Shown: positions 6,223 to 12,246 of the stretch, in pieces | Layout of the letters: each line of letters opens with the position of its first letter | Numbering within the stretch: position 1 is the first letter of the stretch | NCBI GenBank assembly: GCA_964388665.1 | Contig: CAYMBJ010000096.1 | Location: forward strand, 1 to 12,246 | Length of the DNA: 12,246 nucleotides | Source of the DNA: CALCCV01 sp964388665 | GTDB lineage: Bacteria; Bdellovibrionota; Bdellovibrionia; Bdellovibrionales; Bdellovibrionaceae | Reading direction: 5' to 3' | Made by a program: the position numbers and the translations under genes | Notes under the pieces: generated by a model | The model's database searches: none | What the model was told of the DNA's origin: nothing | The model's input: only the letters and a program-made list of their open reading frames with translations

Positions 6223-6582
6223 TTAGTTTTTCGGCTTTGCGCCTTTTTGCAGCAATACGTTACGAATGATCGAAATCTTTTCGCCTTGAATTTCAATAGA
6301 GCCCTCTGAATCCATCATTCGCACAGTCCCGCCAGAGCCACATTTCGCCTTGAGTTCCTTGCAGACGGCTTCAAGCCACTTCTGATTTTTTGGTAGATTG
6401 CGCACAACTGTGACGGTCTTGCCGCCTCTGCCTTTCTTTTCAATCTGAAAAACCGGCTTCAGTCCTGCCCATTCGCCAACGGCCTCCTCTGTAGGGCATT
6501 TGCACTCATCCAGCAGACGCCCACATTTTTTGCAATTGATTTTATCCTTGGGGTCCGTGGAGTACACAGTGCGATTGCTCAT
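6223..6582 (-). CDS. eIF1/SUI1-family translation factor (YciH-like)
   Basis: A 119-residue protein whose C-terminal two thirds (about 44-112) is a SUI1 domain: the basic loop KGRGGKTVTVV (50-60), CGSGGTVR (81-88) and IEIQGEKISIIRNVL (96-110) are characteristic. Bacterial members such as E. coli YciH bind the 30S subunit. They have been linked to start-site selection and to damping translation under stress, but their role is not settled. The N-terminus carries C17, C20, C27 and C29 in CKKCGRLLDECKC, which could hold a zinc ion; this is inference. Its ATG comes 2 bases after the spoVR stop codon, with no good ribosome site of its own, so translation is probably coupled to spoVR. It is the fourth gene of the prkA operon. 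Confidence 0.92.
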   Translation of the reverse strand: MSNRTVYSTDPKDKINCKKCGRLLDECKCPTEEAVGEWAGLKPVFQIEKKGRGGKTVTVVRNLPKNQKWLEAVCKELKAKCGSGGTVRMMDSEGSIEIQGEKISIIRNVLLQKGAKPKN

Positions 6583-6584
6583 GA

Positions 6585-8105
6585 TTATTGATCTGATTCC
6601 GCGGCATCTGCCTTTTCCGGAGATAGTTTCAGCTGTTGAATCTCTTTGCCATCAAAGCGAAAAAGATAGGGCTCTCCCTCCATATAGGTGACAAGGGCCA
6701 CAGGTCGATTCCATACTTTCTGCACATTTCGCAAAGTCGCTGTCATGAAATCAGGTTGCATATCAACACCTTCGTGCAAATGACTGAGCATCAGCTCACC
6801 ACGATTTTCAAAGTTGGCATCTTCCACCCGAATGATGGGCTGGCCAAAGTTGGTCATAAAGAACAAAAGCTTGGCCTTGATCGCCTTAAAATCGCGAGTG
6901 TCCACCTCAAAACGGTTGGTTCGCTTATTAAATTTATAGACAAATAGGCGGTTCCTTACGCAAAAGTCCTCTGTCAGAAACTCATCAATAAAAGTGACAT
7001 CATTGTAGATTTTGCGTACTTCAAAGATCTTTTCTCGGCCGAGGCCCGCTTTGGTGTCCCAATTTTTCCTGGCAACAATGTCGTCGCATTGCTCCCAATC
7101 GCGACCGAACTGACCCTTGTTCCAGCGCTCTTCGATGTCACGGAACAACTCGATTCCCACCTTATAAGGATTATAGCCATTAGGCGACATGGCCATAGTT
7201 CCGGCATGATGGTCTGCAAAATCGATGATTTCTGAGTCGTTCAGTATTTTCTCAGTCATCAATTTGGAGTGCCAATATGAAGCCCAGCCTTCATTCATGG
7301 TTTTTGTCATTCCTTGCGGAGCGAAGTAATAAGATTCGTCGCGAATTATCGACAGAACGTCCTGTTGCCAATCCTCCAGAGGTGCGTACTGAATCAAAAA
7401 TTTCAATACATCGCGTTCGGGCTCGGGTGGAAACTTTCGAGTTTGATTGGCCTTATTGACCTGTCGCTGTCTTTGCTCTTCGACAAATGAAGGCGGATTG
7501 ATGTAATCGCGCATATAAGGACGATTAACCCTTAATAAGAAATCAGGATTGTCTTCGCGCGACTCCATATCTGGCTTAGGTGGAACGATAGTTCTCTCTA
7601 CATATGGGCTAAAACGATCAATCAGATTTTCAATGCTCAGGCAGGTGTCTATAAAGGATTCCACCCGTTCGTAGCCGTAGCGATCCATATAGCGGCGAAT
7701 CCTGGTGGCATGATTGGCCATTTGATCCATCATTTTTCGATTTGTTTTTGAAAACCAAATATTGTTCTTAAAAAAATCACAATGGCCATAGACGTGCGCC
7801 ATGACCAGTTTTTGATCCATATGGAGGTTGCCCTCCATCAAATAGGCATAGCATGGGTCCGTATTGATCACCATTTCATAGATCTTAGAAAGGCCGTACT
7901 CATAGCTTTTCGAAAGATGCTCATACTCCATGCCAAATTTCCAATGTGGATATCGCACCGGAAAACCGCCGTAGGCGGCAAACTGATTGATTTGGTCATA
8001 AGTGATCAATTCAAAGATCGTCTCAAAGCAGTCGAGTCCCGCTTCCTCAGCAATTTTGCAAATGCGTTGGCGATCTCTTTCGAGTTCAGGTGTCAGATTA
8101 GCCAT
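6585..8105 (-). CDS. spoVR: SpoVR family protein (YcgB-like)
   Basis: A 506-residue, soluble-looking protein of the SpoVR/YcgB family. The name comes from a Bacillus mutant with defective spore cortex, but the family is widespread in non-sporulating bacteria and its biochemical activity is unknown. Conserved blocks visible here include AYGGFPVRYPHWKFGMEYE (44-62), the H104-V-Y-G-H108 motif followed by CDFFKNN, a central ESYYF (257-261), NEGWASYWHSK (271-281) and DHHAGTM (298-304). The histidines, E272 and H279 are placed as in a metal site, which is my inference. No signal peptide or membrane segment is seen. The ATG is preceded by AAAGGA at about 9 bases and lies 3 bases after the DUF444 stop codon. 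It is third in the prkA operon, the usual arrangement for this triad. Confidence 0.95.
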   Translation of the reverse strand: MANLTPELERDRQRICKIAEEAGLDCFETIFELITYDQINQFAAYGGFPVRYPHWKFGMEYEHLSKSYEYGLSKIYEMVINTDPCYAYLMEGNLHMDQKLVMAHVYGHCDFFKNNIWFSKTNRKMMDQMANHATRIRRYMDRYGYERVESFIDTCLSIENLIDRFSPYVERTIVPPKPDMESREDNPDFLLRVNRPYMRDYINPPSFVEEQRQRQVNKANQTRKFPPEPERDVLKFLIQYAPLEDWQQDVLSIIRDESYYFAPQGMTKTMNEGWASYWHSKLMTEKILNDSEIIDFADHHAGTMAMSPNGYNPYKVGIELFRDIEERWNKGQFGRDWEQCDDIVARKNWDTKAGLGREKIFEVRKIYNDVTFIDEFLTEDFCVRNRLFVYKFNKRTNRFEVDTRDFKAIKAKLLFFMTNFGQPIIRVEDANFENRGELMLSHLHEGVDMQPDFMTATLRNVQKVWNRPVALVTYMEGEPYLFRFDGKEIQQLKLSPEKADAAESDQ

Positions 8106-8108
8106 GAA

Positions 8109-9206
8109 TCATTTTCCTTTACCTAAGAAATCCTTAATAGAATCAAGAATTTTATCTTTTCCTTCAATCTGACTCACGACAATTCGCTCATCAGCGGGAA
8201 ATTCCTTCTGAAGATCTTTCAAAAATTGACCACTGCCATATTTGGACTCCACCTGGCCGTAACAAAAGACATTGGCATTAGGCAAAAAGAACTCACGCAG
8301 CAAACGAACACATAGCCGGGTATCTTCGCCACTCCAGTTGTCTCCATCGCTAAAATGAAAAGGATAAACATTCCATTCATTGATGGGGTAGTCTTGCTCA
8401 ATGATCTCTTGGCAGAGTTTGTAGGCAGAACTGATCAGGGTCCCGCCGGATTCACTGGTTTTGAAAAAAGTGTCTTCATCCACCTCTTTAGCTGCGGCAT
8501 CATGTATGATAAATCGAGTTTCAAGACCTTTGTAGTGCTTTTTGAGCCAGGTGTTGATCCAAAAGCTCTCAAGTCGCACGATCTCTTTTTGCTCATCACC
8601 CATCGAACCAGAGACGTCCATCATGTAAATCACGACTGCTTTTGTTTGCGGCTGTGTGACCTTTTTAAAGGTGCGATATTGGTAATCAGGTCGAATCGGC
8701 ACAATGATGGGATCTTCGGAATCATAAGTACCAGAAGAAATGTACCTCTTTAGGGCCCGCTTATAAGAGGACTTAAAATGACGAAGACCTTCAGGTCCCA
8801 CCGGAGCCAAACCCGAGTATTTGGTTTTCATGGTATCTATATTTTTATTGCCCTTAGGAACAATACTAGGCAGCTCAAGCTTTTCACCCAGGATGTCGGC
8901 GAGTTCGTCCATCGAGAGTTCAACCTCTACCAGGTGCTCGCCAGGGCTATTTCCTGCCTGACCTTGGCCCGCTTCGCCCTCTTCACCAACAGACTCACCA
9001 TTTTCGCCCTTGCCCTGACCGACGCCGCCCTGCTGCTTTGGCCCATAACGAAAGTTAGGAATATCAATAGAAGGTAGGGGGATCTTTACAAAATCGTTTT
9101 CACGTTTGCCGATCATCTCCCCTTGAGTCACATATTTTTTAAACTCGTCTTTTACTTTTCCTTTTATGATGTCACGAAAGCGATTGTGATCTTCTTTTAT
9201 CGGCAT
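8109..9206 (-). CDS. yeaH: DUF444 / YeaH-like protein with a von Willebrand A domain
   Basis: A 365-residue member of the DUF444 family (E. coli YeaH), the constant partner of PrkA. The N-terminal part is basic and charged. Residues 55-90 form a Gly/Glu/Gln-rich flexible linker. The C-terminal half is a von Willebrand A-like domain with an intact metal site: D197-x-S199-x-S201 in MMDVSGSMG, T256 in SGGT and D287 in SDGDNW. Such domains bind partners through a Mg2+ ion, and vWA proteins encoded beside AAA+ ATPases often act as their adaptors. No membrane segment is visible. The ATG at 9206 has AGGGG about 5 bases ahead, and the ribosome site overlaps the prkA stop codon. The gap to prkA is 7 bases. 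The family is certain; the function is inferred from context. Confidence 0.94.
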   Translation of the reverse strand: MPIKEDHNRFRDIIKGKVKDEFKKYVTQGEMIGKRENDFVKIPLPSIDIPNFRYGPKQQGGVGQGKGENGESVGEEGEAGQGQAGNSPGEHLVEVELSMDELADILGEKLELPSIVPKGNKNIDTMKTKYSGLAPVGPEGLRHFKSSYKRALKRYISSGTYDSEDPIIVPIRPDYQYRTFKKVTQPQTKAVVIYMMDVSGSMGDEQKEIVRLESFWINTWLKKHYKGLETRFIIHDAAAKEVDEDTFFKTSESGGTLISSAYKLCQEIIEQDYPINEWNVYPFHFSDGDNWSGEDTRLCVRLLREFFLPNANVFCYGQVESKYGSGQFLKDLQKEFPADERIVVSQIEGKDKILDSIKDFLGKGK

Positions 9207-9213
9207 TTGACCC

Positions 9214-11292
9214 CTACTGCTTGTTTTTCACATCTCCACGAGCAAAAATGCTGGCTACATAGTGGAGCACATCAATTGCCGAAATTTCGTCATATCCGAA
9301 CTCTTTAATAAGACGAGTTTTAACAATATCAATTTTCTCTTGTGTGTCTTTATCCACGACAGAACTCACCAATGAAGTCAGTTTGATGCTATCTTTTTGA
9401 TCTTCAAAGAGTTTGAGTTCGAGGGCCTTGTGCAATCGCTCGTTCATCTTGTAGTTGAACTTCTTGCCTTCCAGAGACAGGGCACCAATGTAATTCATGA
9501 TTTCTCGACGGAAATCATCTTTGCGTGATTCAGGAATTTCAATTTTCTCTTCGATCGAGCGCATCAGCCTTTCATCGGGCTCATCATCCTGTCCAGTAAA
9601 TTGATTGCGTACTTTTTCTTTTTGAGTATAAGCCTTCACATTGTCGATGTAGTTGGCACAAAGGCGCTGCAATGCGCTTTCATCCGCACTGATGGCTCTT
9701 TGCACTTCGCCCTTAATGATCTCTTCGTATTCTTGTTTCACAACTTGCAACAGTTCGCGATATTCGGCTCGCAGCTCATCACTGGCGATGAGTGAGTGAT
9801 TCTTAAGGCCGGAATCCAGTTCGTTGATAATCATGAAAGGGTTCACAGAGCCCTTGTTGTTCTGTTGGGCCGCAACAATTGAATTGGAAAGTTTGTCCTG
9901 AATGTAACGTGGCGAAATTCCCTCGAGACCTTCTCGATTGGTCTCCTTGCGAAGCTCCTTCACGTTGTCTTCAGTATAATTTGGCAAGGTTTTGCCATTG
10001 TAGAGTTTCAACTTCTGCAGTCGAGTCAAATTTGCCTTTTTGGGTTTTTCAAGTCGCGTGAGGATGGCCCACATTGCGGCCATCTCTATTGTATGCGGAG
10101 CGATCGATATGCCGCGCATCTTTTGTGAATTGAAATCCTTCTTGTAGATAGAAATCTCATCTCGCCATTTAGTGATATAGGGAATGTCGATCTTAACAGT
10201 ACGATCCCTCAGTGCTTCCATAAATTCATTGTCTTGAAGTCTTCTGTACTCGGGCTCATTGGTGTGACCTATGATCACCTCATCAATGTGCGTTTGCGCA
10301 AATTTCTTTGGCTTTACTCGGTGCTCTTGCGAGGCTCCTAGCAGGTCATACAAAAAGGCAACGTCGAGTTTAAGAACCTCTACAAACTCAATCATTCCGC
10401 GATTGGCGACGTTGAATTCGCCATCAAAGTTAAAAGCTCTAGGATCTGAGTCAGAACCGTACTCAGCAATTTTGCGGTAGTTGATATCACCAGTGAGCTC
10501 CGTCGAATCTTGATTCTTTTCATCTTTAGGCTGAAATGTGCCAATACCAATGCGATCAGCTTCAGAAAGAAAGAGCCGTTTGACTCGAACATGCGAAAGC
10601 ACTTTCATGAGGTCGCCATGGTAGCGATCCATCAGAGCTCTAAAAATAAAACGTGAAGGGGGGCTTAGCTCGCCCTCAACTTTAACACGAAAGTCGCCGG
10701 CTTGGCCGCGGTTGATCTCATCAAGAATCTGTGGTCTCAACTCATCTGGGAGAAGCAAAAGTGGCTCTTCGTGCATGGGGCTGACAAAAATCTTTTGATT
10801 TTTGCCGAGTAGGCCATCAAGGTCTCCCGTCTCATCGTACCATTCAAAAGTGTAAAGGGCACCTTCGTCACTTTTAGAATAGGCCTCTAAGCCCTTTTTC
10901 AGCATTCGACAAATTGTTGACTTGGCACTTCCAACTGGACCGTGAAGCAAGATCACTCGCTTTTCCGTTCCGTATCCTAGCGCCGCAGCTTTAAGTACAT
11001 TCACCAATTTCATAAGGGCAACATCGAGGCCAAAAACGGCATCCTTACTGTTCCCCAGCATATCATCAAAAAATTTGTAGCGAATGATCGGCTTTTTAAA
11101 ATCAACATACTCTTCAGTGCCGTAGGAGACGATCATATCGTACATGCGCTGAAATGCATTGCGAGTGATCTTAGGATTGGCTTTTACCATTTCCATATAA
11201 TCATGAAAACTTCCCGACCAATGCAAATTGGCAATTGAATTGGTCGTCTGCCAATTTTGTACCAGTGATGTTAGATCCATTTGTTTGGACAT
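9214..11292 (-). CDS. prkA: PrkA family serine protein kinase / AAA+ protein (YeaG-like)
   Basis: A 692-residue member of the PrkA/YeaG family. These proteins have been described as serine kinases and also as AAA+ machines, and are induced by starvation or sporulation in the species studied. The AAA+ half is complete: Walker A GPVGSAKST (118-126, K124), a Walker-B-like block NRGMIEFVE (297-305), a sensor-1 candidate N345 in GHTNEPEY, and a conserved FMEALRDRTVKIDIPY (357-372) with candidate arginine fingers R362/R364. The C-terminal half is helical and carries the family's kinase-like assignment. It is somewhat longer than E. coli YeaG (about 644), with an extra charged stretch around 254-270 and further length toward the C-terminus. 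The ATG follows GGGAGGGG closely, which decides the start over the second Met (residue 5). It is first in the prkA-DUF444-spoVR-SUI1 operon, behind a candidate sigma70 promoter. Confidence 0.95.
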   Translation of the reverse strand: MSKQMDLTSLVQNWQTTNSIANLHWSGSFHDYMEMVKANPKITRNAFQRMYDMIVSYGTEEYVDFKKPIIRYKFFDDMLGNSKDAVFGLDVALMKLVNVLKAAALGYGTEKRVILLHGPVGSAKSTICRMLKKGLEAYSKSDEGALYTFEWYDETGDLDGLLGKNQKIFVSPMHEEPLLLLPDELRPQILDEINRGQAGDFRVKVEGELSPPSRFIFRALMDRYHGDLMKVLSHVRVKRLFLSEADRIGIGTFQPKDEKNQDSTELTGDINYRKIAEYGSDSDPRAFNFDGEFNVANRGMIEFVEVLKLDVAFLYDLLGASQEHRVKPKKFAQTHIDEVIIGHTNEPEYRRLQDNEFMEALRDRTVKIDIPYITKWRDEISIYKKDFNSQKMRGISIAPHTIEMAAMWAILTRLEKPKKANLTRLQKLKLYNGKTLPNYTEDNVKELRKETNREGLEGISPRYIQDKLSNSIVAAQQNNKGSVNPFMIINELDSGLKNHSLIASDELRAEYRELLQVVKQEYEEIIKGEVQRAISADESALQRLCANYIDNVKAYTQKEKVRNQFTGQDDEPDERLMRSIEEKIEIPESRKDDFRREIMNYIGALSLEGKKFNYKMNERLHKALELKLFEDQKDSIKLTSLVSSVVDKDTQEKIDIVKTRLIKEFGYDEISAIDVLHYVASIFARGDVKNKQ

Positions 11293-11365
11293 GGCCCCTC
11301 CCTGTGCTTAGATCGAGTGCTTAGTTCAAGATTCAGGAAGAAAATTTCCTAGACCTCTTCTCTTC

Positions 11366-11395
11366 ATTATACCGAAAAGAGAATGTCACAAGCAA
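11366..11395 (-). promoter_or_regulatory. Candidate sigma70 promoter for the prkA operon
   Basis: On the minus strand a perfect TATAAT (complement of 11366-11371) is preceded by GG and, 18 bases upstream, by TTGCTT (complement of 11390-11395; TTG conserved only). A start near 11359 would give a leader of about 67 bases up to the prkA ATG. No sigma54-type GG/GC pair is visible in the gap. The -10 is the best single promoter element in the window. Confidence 0.5.
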
Positions 11396-11430
11396 AAGAA
11401 ATCAGTTACCCAGACGTATTAAGACGAGAA

Positions 11431-11456
11431 TTTATTTTTTCGATTTCAAAAATAAA
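11431..11456. repeat. All-A/T inverted repeat between the lipoprotein gene and prkA
   Basis: TTTATTTTT (11431-11439) and AAAAATAAA (11448-11456) are perfectly complementary around an 8-base loop, 7 bases past the lipoprotein stop. The stem has no G-C pairs and no T tract follows it on either strand, so it is at best a weak terminator. Confidence 0.3.
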
Positions 11457-11462
11457 ACCGTA

Positions 11463-12143
11463 TTAGTTTTTCTTGTCGAGAGAAATAGATCGATAACTTT
11501 CAATTTTCGTAATTTTAAACACTTCCAAATTTGGTTTAAGATATTGTGGAGGTAGCGCAATGACCCACATAATCTCGACATCTTTTGAGCTCAGCTGTAT
11601 TTTACGTGTCGTAGGGCTTCTCTCCAACTCCGCGTATTGCAATCCCGTATCATCATGACAGGACCTAAGTCCTGTAGAGCTCTGACTACAGCTCCACTTT
11701 GAATCAAGACTCTTGTCTAGAAAAATTTTTGAAACAGTGTGTGGTGGAACATCTATTCCAATAATGGGCTTCAAAGAGGCCTTTTCATCTGATCCGAAAT
11801 AATACACTTTTTTTGTGTAGATCTGGCATTGGAACATTCCTGGAGCCGAAGTCGCCGTTGCCACTTGTATTCCCGAAGTTGTTTGCGCATCAATGCGCAA
11901 ATGAGAGTCAGACATTGCTACAAGATCTACATTGAGAAACTGTTTTGCATTTTTTTTGCGGTTAAGAATCTGCATCTTAGACGTCCACTGTTGCACCTCG
12001 GACTGATCAGAGGTGGTTTCCATATTGGGCTTTGGTTGAGTTATACAGGCCGTCAGAAACGCGAAGAGCAATCCAAGCTGCACTTGCAAAAAAAGATGAG
12101 AATAATCGCATCGAACGAAAAAAGATTTCTTGTTTTTTATCAT
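11463..12143 (-). CDS. Predicted lipoprotein, LolB/DUF4292-like resemblance
   Basis: From the ATG at 12143 the product has 226 residues. It begins with a basic N-terminus, then LGLLFAFLTAC, a hydrophobic stretch ending in a lipobox (LTAC) whose C33 would be lipidated. The residue after it is Ile, not Asp, so outer-membrane sorting is expected. The mature part runs from a Thr/Ser/Gln-rich start into a mostly beta-strand-looking domain. Phrases such as LRIDAQTTSGIQVATATS, KKVYYFG, an IGIDVPPHTVSKIFLDK helix and KIQLSSKDVEIMWV recall LolB-type and DUF4292 proteins; this is weak pattern resemblance, not proof. A TTG start at 12194 is also open but would bury the signal peptide. No ribosome site precedes 12143; a short leader ORF may provide coupling. 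Function unknown. Confidence 0.75.
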   Translation of the reverse strand: MIKNKKSFFVRCDYSHLFLQVQLGLLFAFLTACITQPKPNMETTSDQSEVQQWTSKMQILNRKKNAKQFLNVDLVAMSDSHLRIDAQTTSGIQVATATSAPGMFQCQIYTKKVYYFGSDEKASLKPIIGIDVPPHTVSKIFLDKSLDSKWSCSQSSTGLRSCHDDTGLQYAELERSPTTRKIQLSSKDVEIMWVIALPPQYLKPNLEVFKITKIESYRSISLDKKN

Positions 12144-12178
12144 GGACGTAGCATGACACGAGCTGATCGCTTTGTCAT
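12140..12178 (-). CDS. Possible 12-residue leader ORF upstream of the lipoprotein gene
   Basis: ATG at 12178 with AAGG just ahead and GAGG about 10 bases ahead encodes MTKRSARVMLRP. Its TGA stop overlaps the ATG of the lipoprotein gene (ATGA). The peptide is basic and resembles nothing I know. It would explain how the lipoprotein gene is translated without its own ribosome site. The ORF is too short to be confident from sequence alone. Confidence 0.3.
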   Translation of the reverse strand: MTKRSARVMLRP

Positions 12179-12216
12179 GCCTTGCTATCCTCAAAAATTA
12201 TTGTCGAGTTGAGGCT

Positions 12217-12246
12217 AGTGTCCTGAGTCATATATAATTTGACACT
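12217..12246. repeat. Short inverted repeat in the upstream region of the lipoprotein gene
   Basis: AGTGTC (12217-12222) and GACACT (12241-12246) flank an 18-base, A/T-rich centre that contains TATATA. The right arm ends exactly at the window edge, so the repeat may be longer. The position, upstream of the lipoprotein gene, would suit an operator. Confidence 0.25.

Noticed and set aside
8355..8753. 132-codon plus-strand open frame inside the DUF444 gene
   Set aside because: Antisense to the vWA domain with its conserved metal site; no ribosome site or domain of its own.
11293..11462. Sigma54 promoter or riboswitch upstream of prkA
   Set aside because: No GG-N10-GC type pair and no structured leader. 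A perfect TATAAT explains the region more simply.
11829..12212. 127-codon plus-strand open frame opposite the lipoprotein gene
   Set aside because: Cys/Arg/His-rich composition typical of an antisense shadow. The minus-strand frame has a lipobox and is the better gene.

Overview
This window reads as chromosomal DNA of a Gram-negative bacterium. RpoD carries the long non-conserved insert between regions 1.2 and 2 that is typical of proteobacterial primary sigma factors. A lipoprotein with a good lipobox is present, and the housekeeping order rpsU - gatB/yqeY-like - dnaG - rpoD is familiar from the former deltaproteobacteria. My best guess is the Bdellovibrionota or a relative. That assignment rests on overall similarity and gene order as I remember them, not on a search. 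There are no tRNA or rRNA genes, insertion sequences, phage genes or CRISPR arrays. Coding density is high, and every gene is on the minus strand except tadA.

Left half (about 1-4800), read right to left: rpsU (ribosomal protein S21), a GatB/YqeY-domain protein, dnaG (primase) and rpoD (primary sigma factor). This is an extended form of the macromolecular-synthesis operon that links translation, replication and transcription. The control signals are clear by eye. An intrinsic terminator follows rpsU, as in the E. coli operon. A candidate promoter overlaps that terminator, another precedes dnaG, and an intrinsic terminator closes the unit after rpoD. tadA (tRNA adenosine deaminase) is divergent from rpsU. 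The two candidate promoters share the same few TATA bases, and tadA may be translated from a leaderless mRNA.

Middle (about 5274-5394): a gap between the converging tadA and response-regulator genes. It holds A-rich low-complexity DNA, four copies of a hexanucleotide repeat, and a C-rich, G-poor stretch on the minus strand. There is no obvious hairpin terminator.

Right half (about 5395-11292), again read right to left: prkA (AAA+/serine kinase-type protein), a DUF444 protein with a von Willebrand A metal site (YeaH-like), spoVR (YcgB-like), an eIF1/SUI1-family translation factor (YciH-like), and an orphan OmpR/PhoB-type response regulator. The first four genes are separated by 2-7 bases and must form one transcription unit behind a sigma70-type promoter. 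PrkA-DUF444-SpoVR is a widely conserved stress/stationary-phase triad of unclear biochemistry. The tight attachment of a translation-initiation factor and the closeness of a response regulator are the most interesting parts of the window.

Far right (11463-12246): a gene for an unrecognised lipoprotein with some resemblance to LolB-like/DUF4292 proteins, possibly preceded by a 12-codon leader ORF whose stop overlaps its start.
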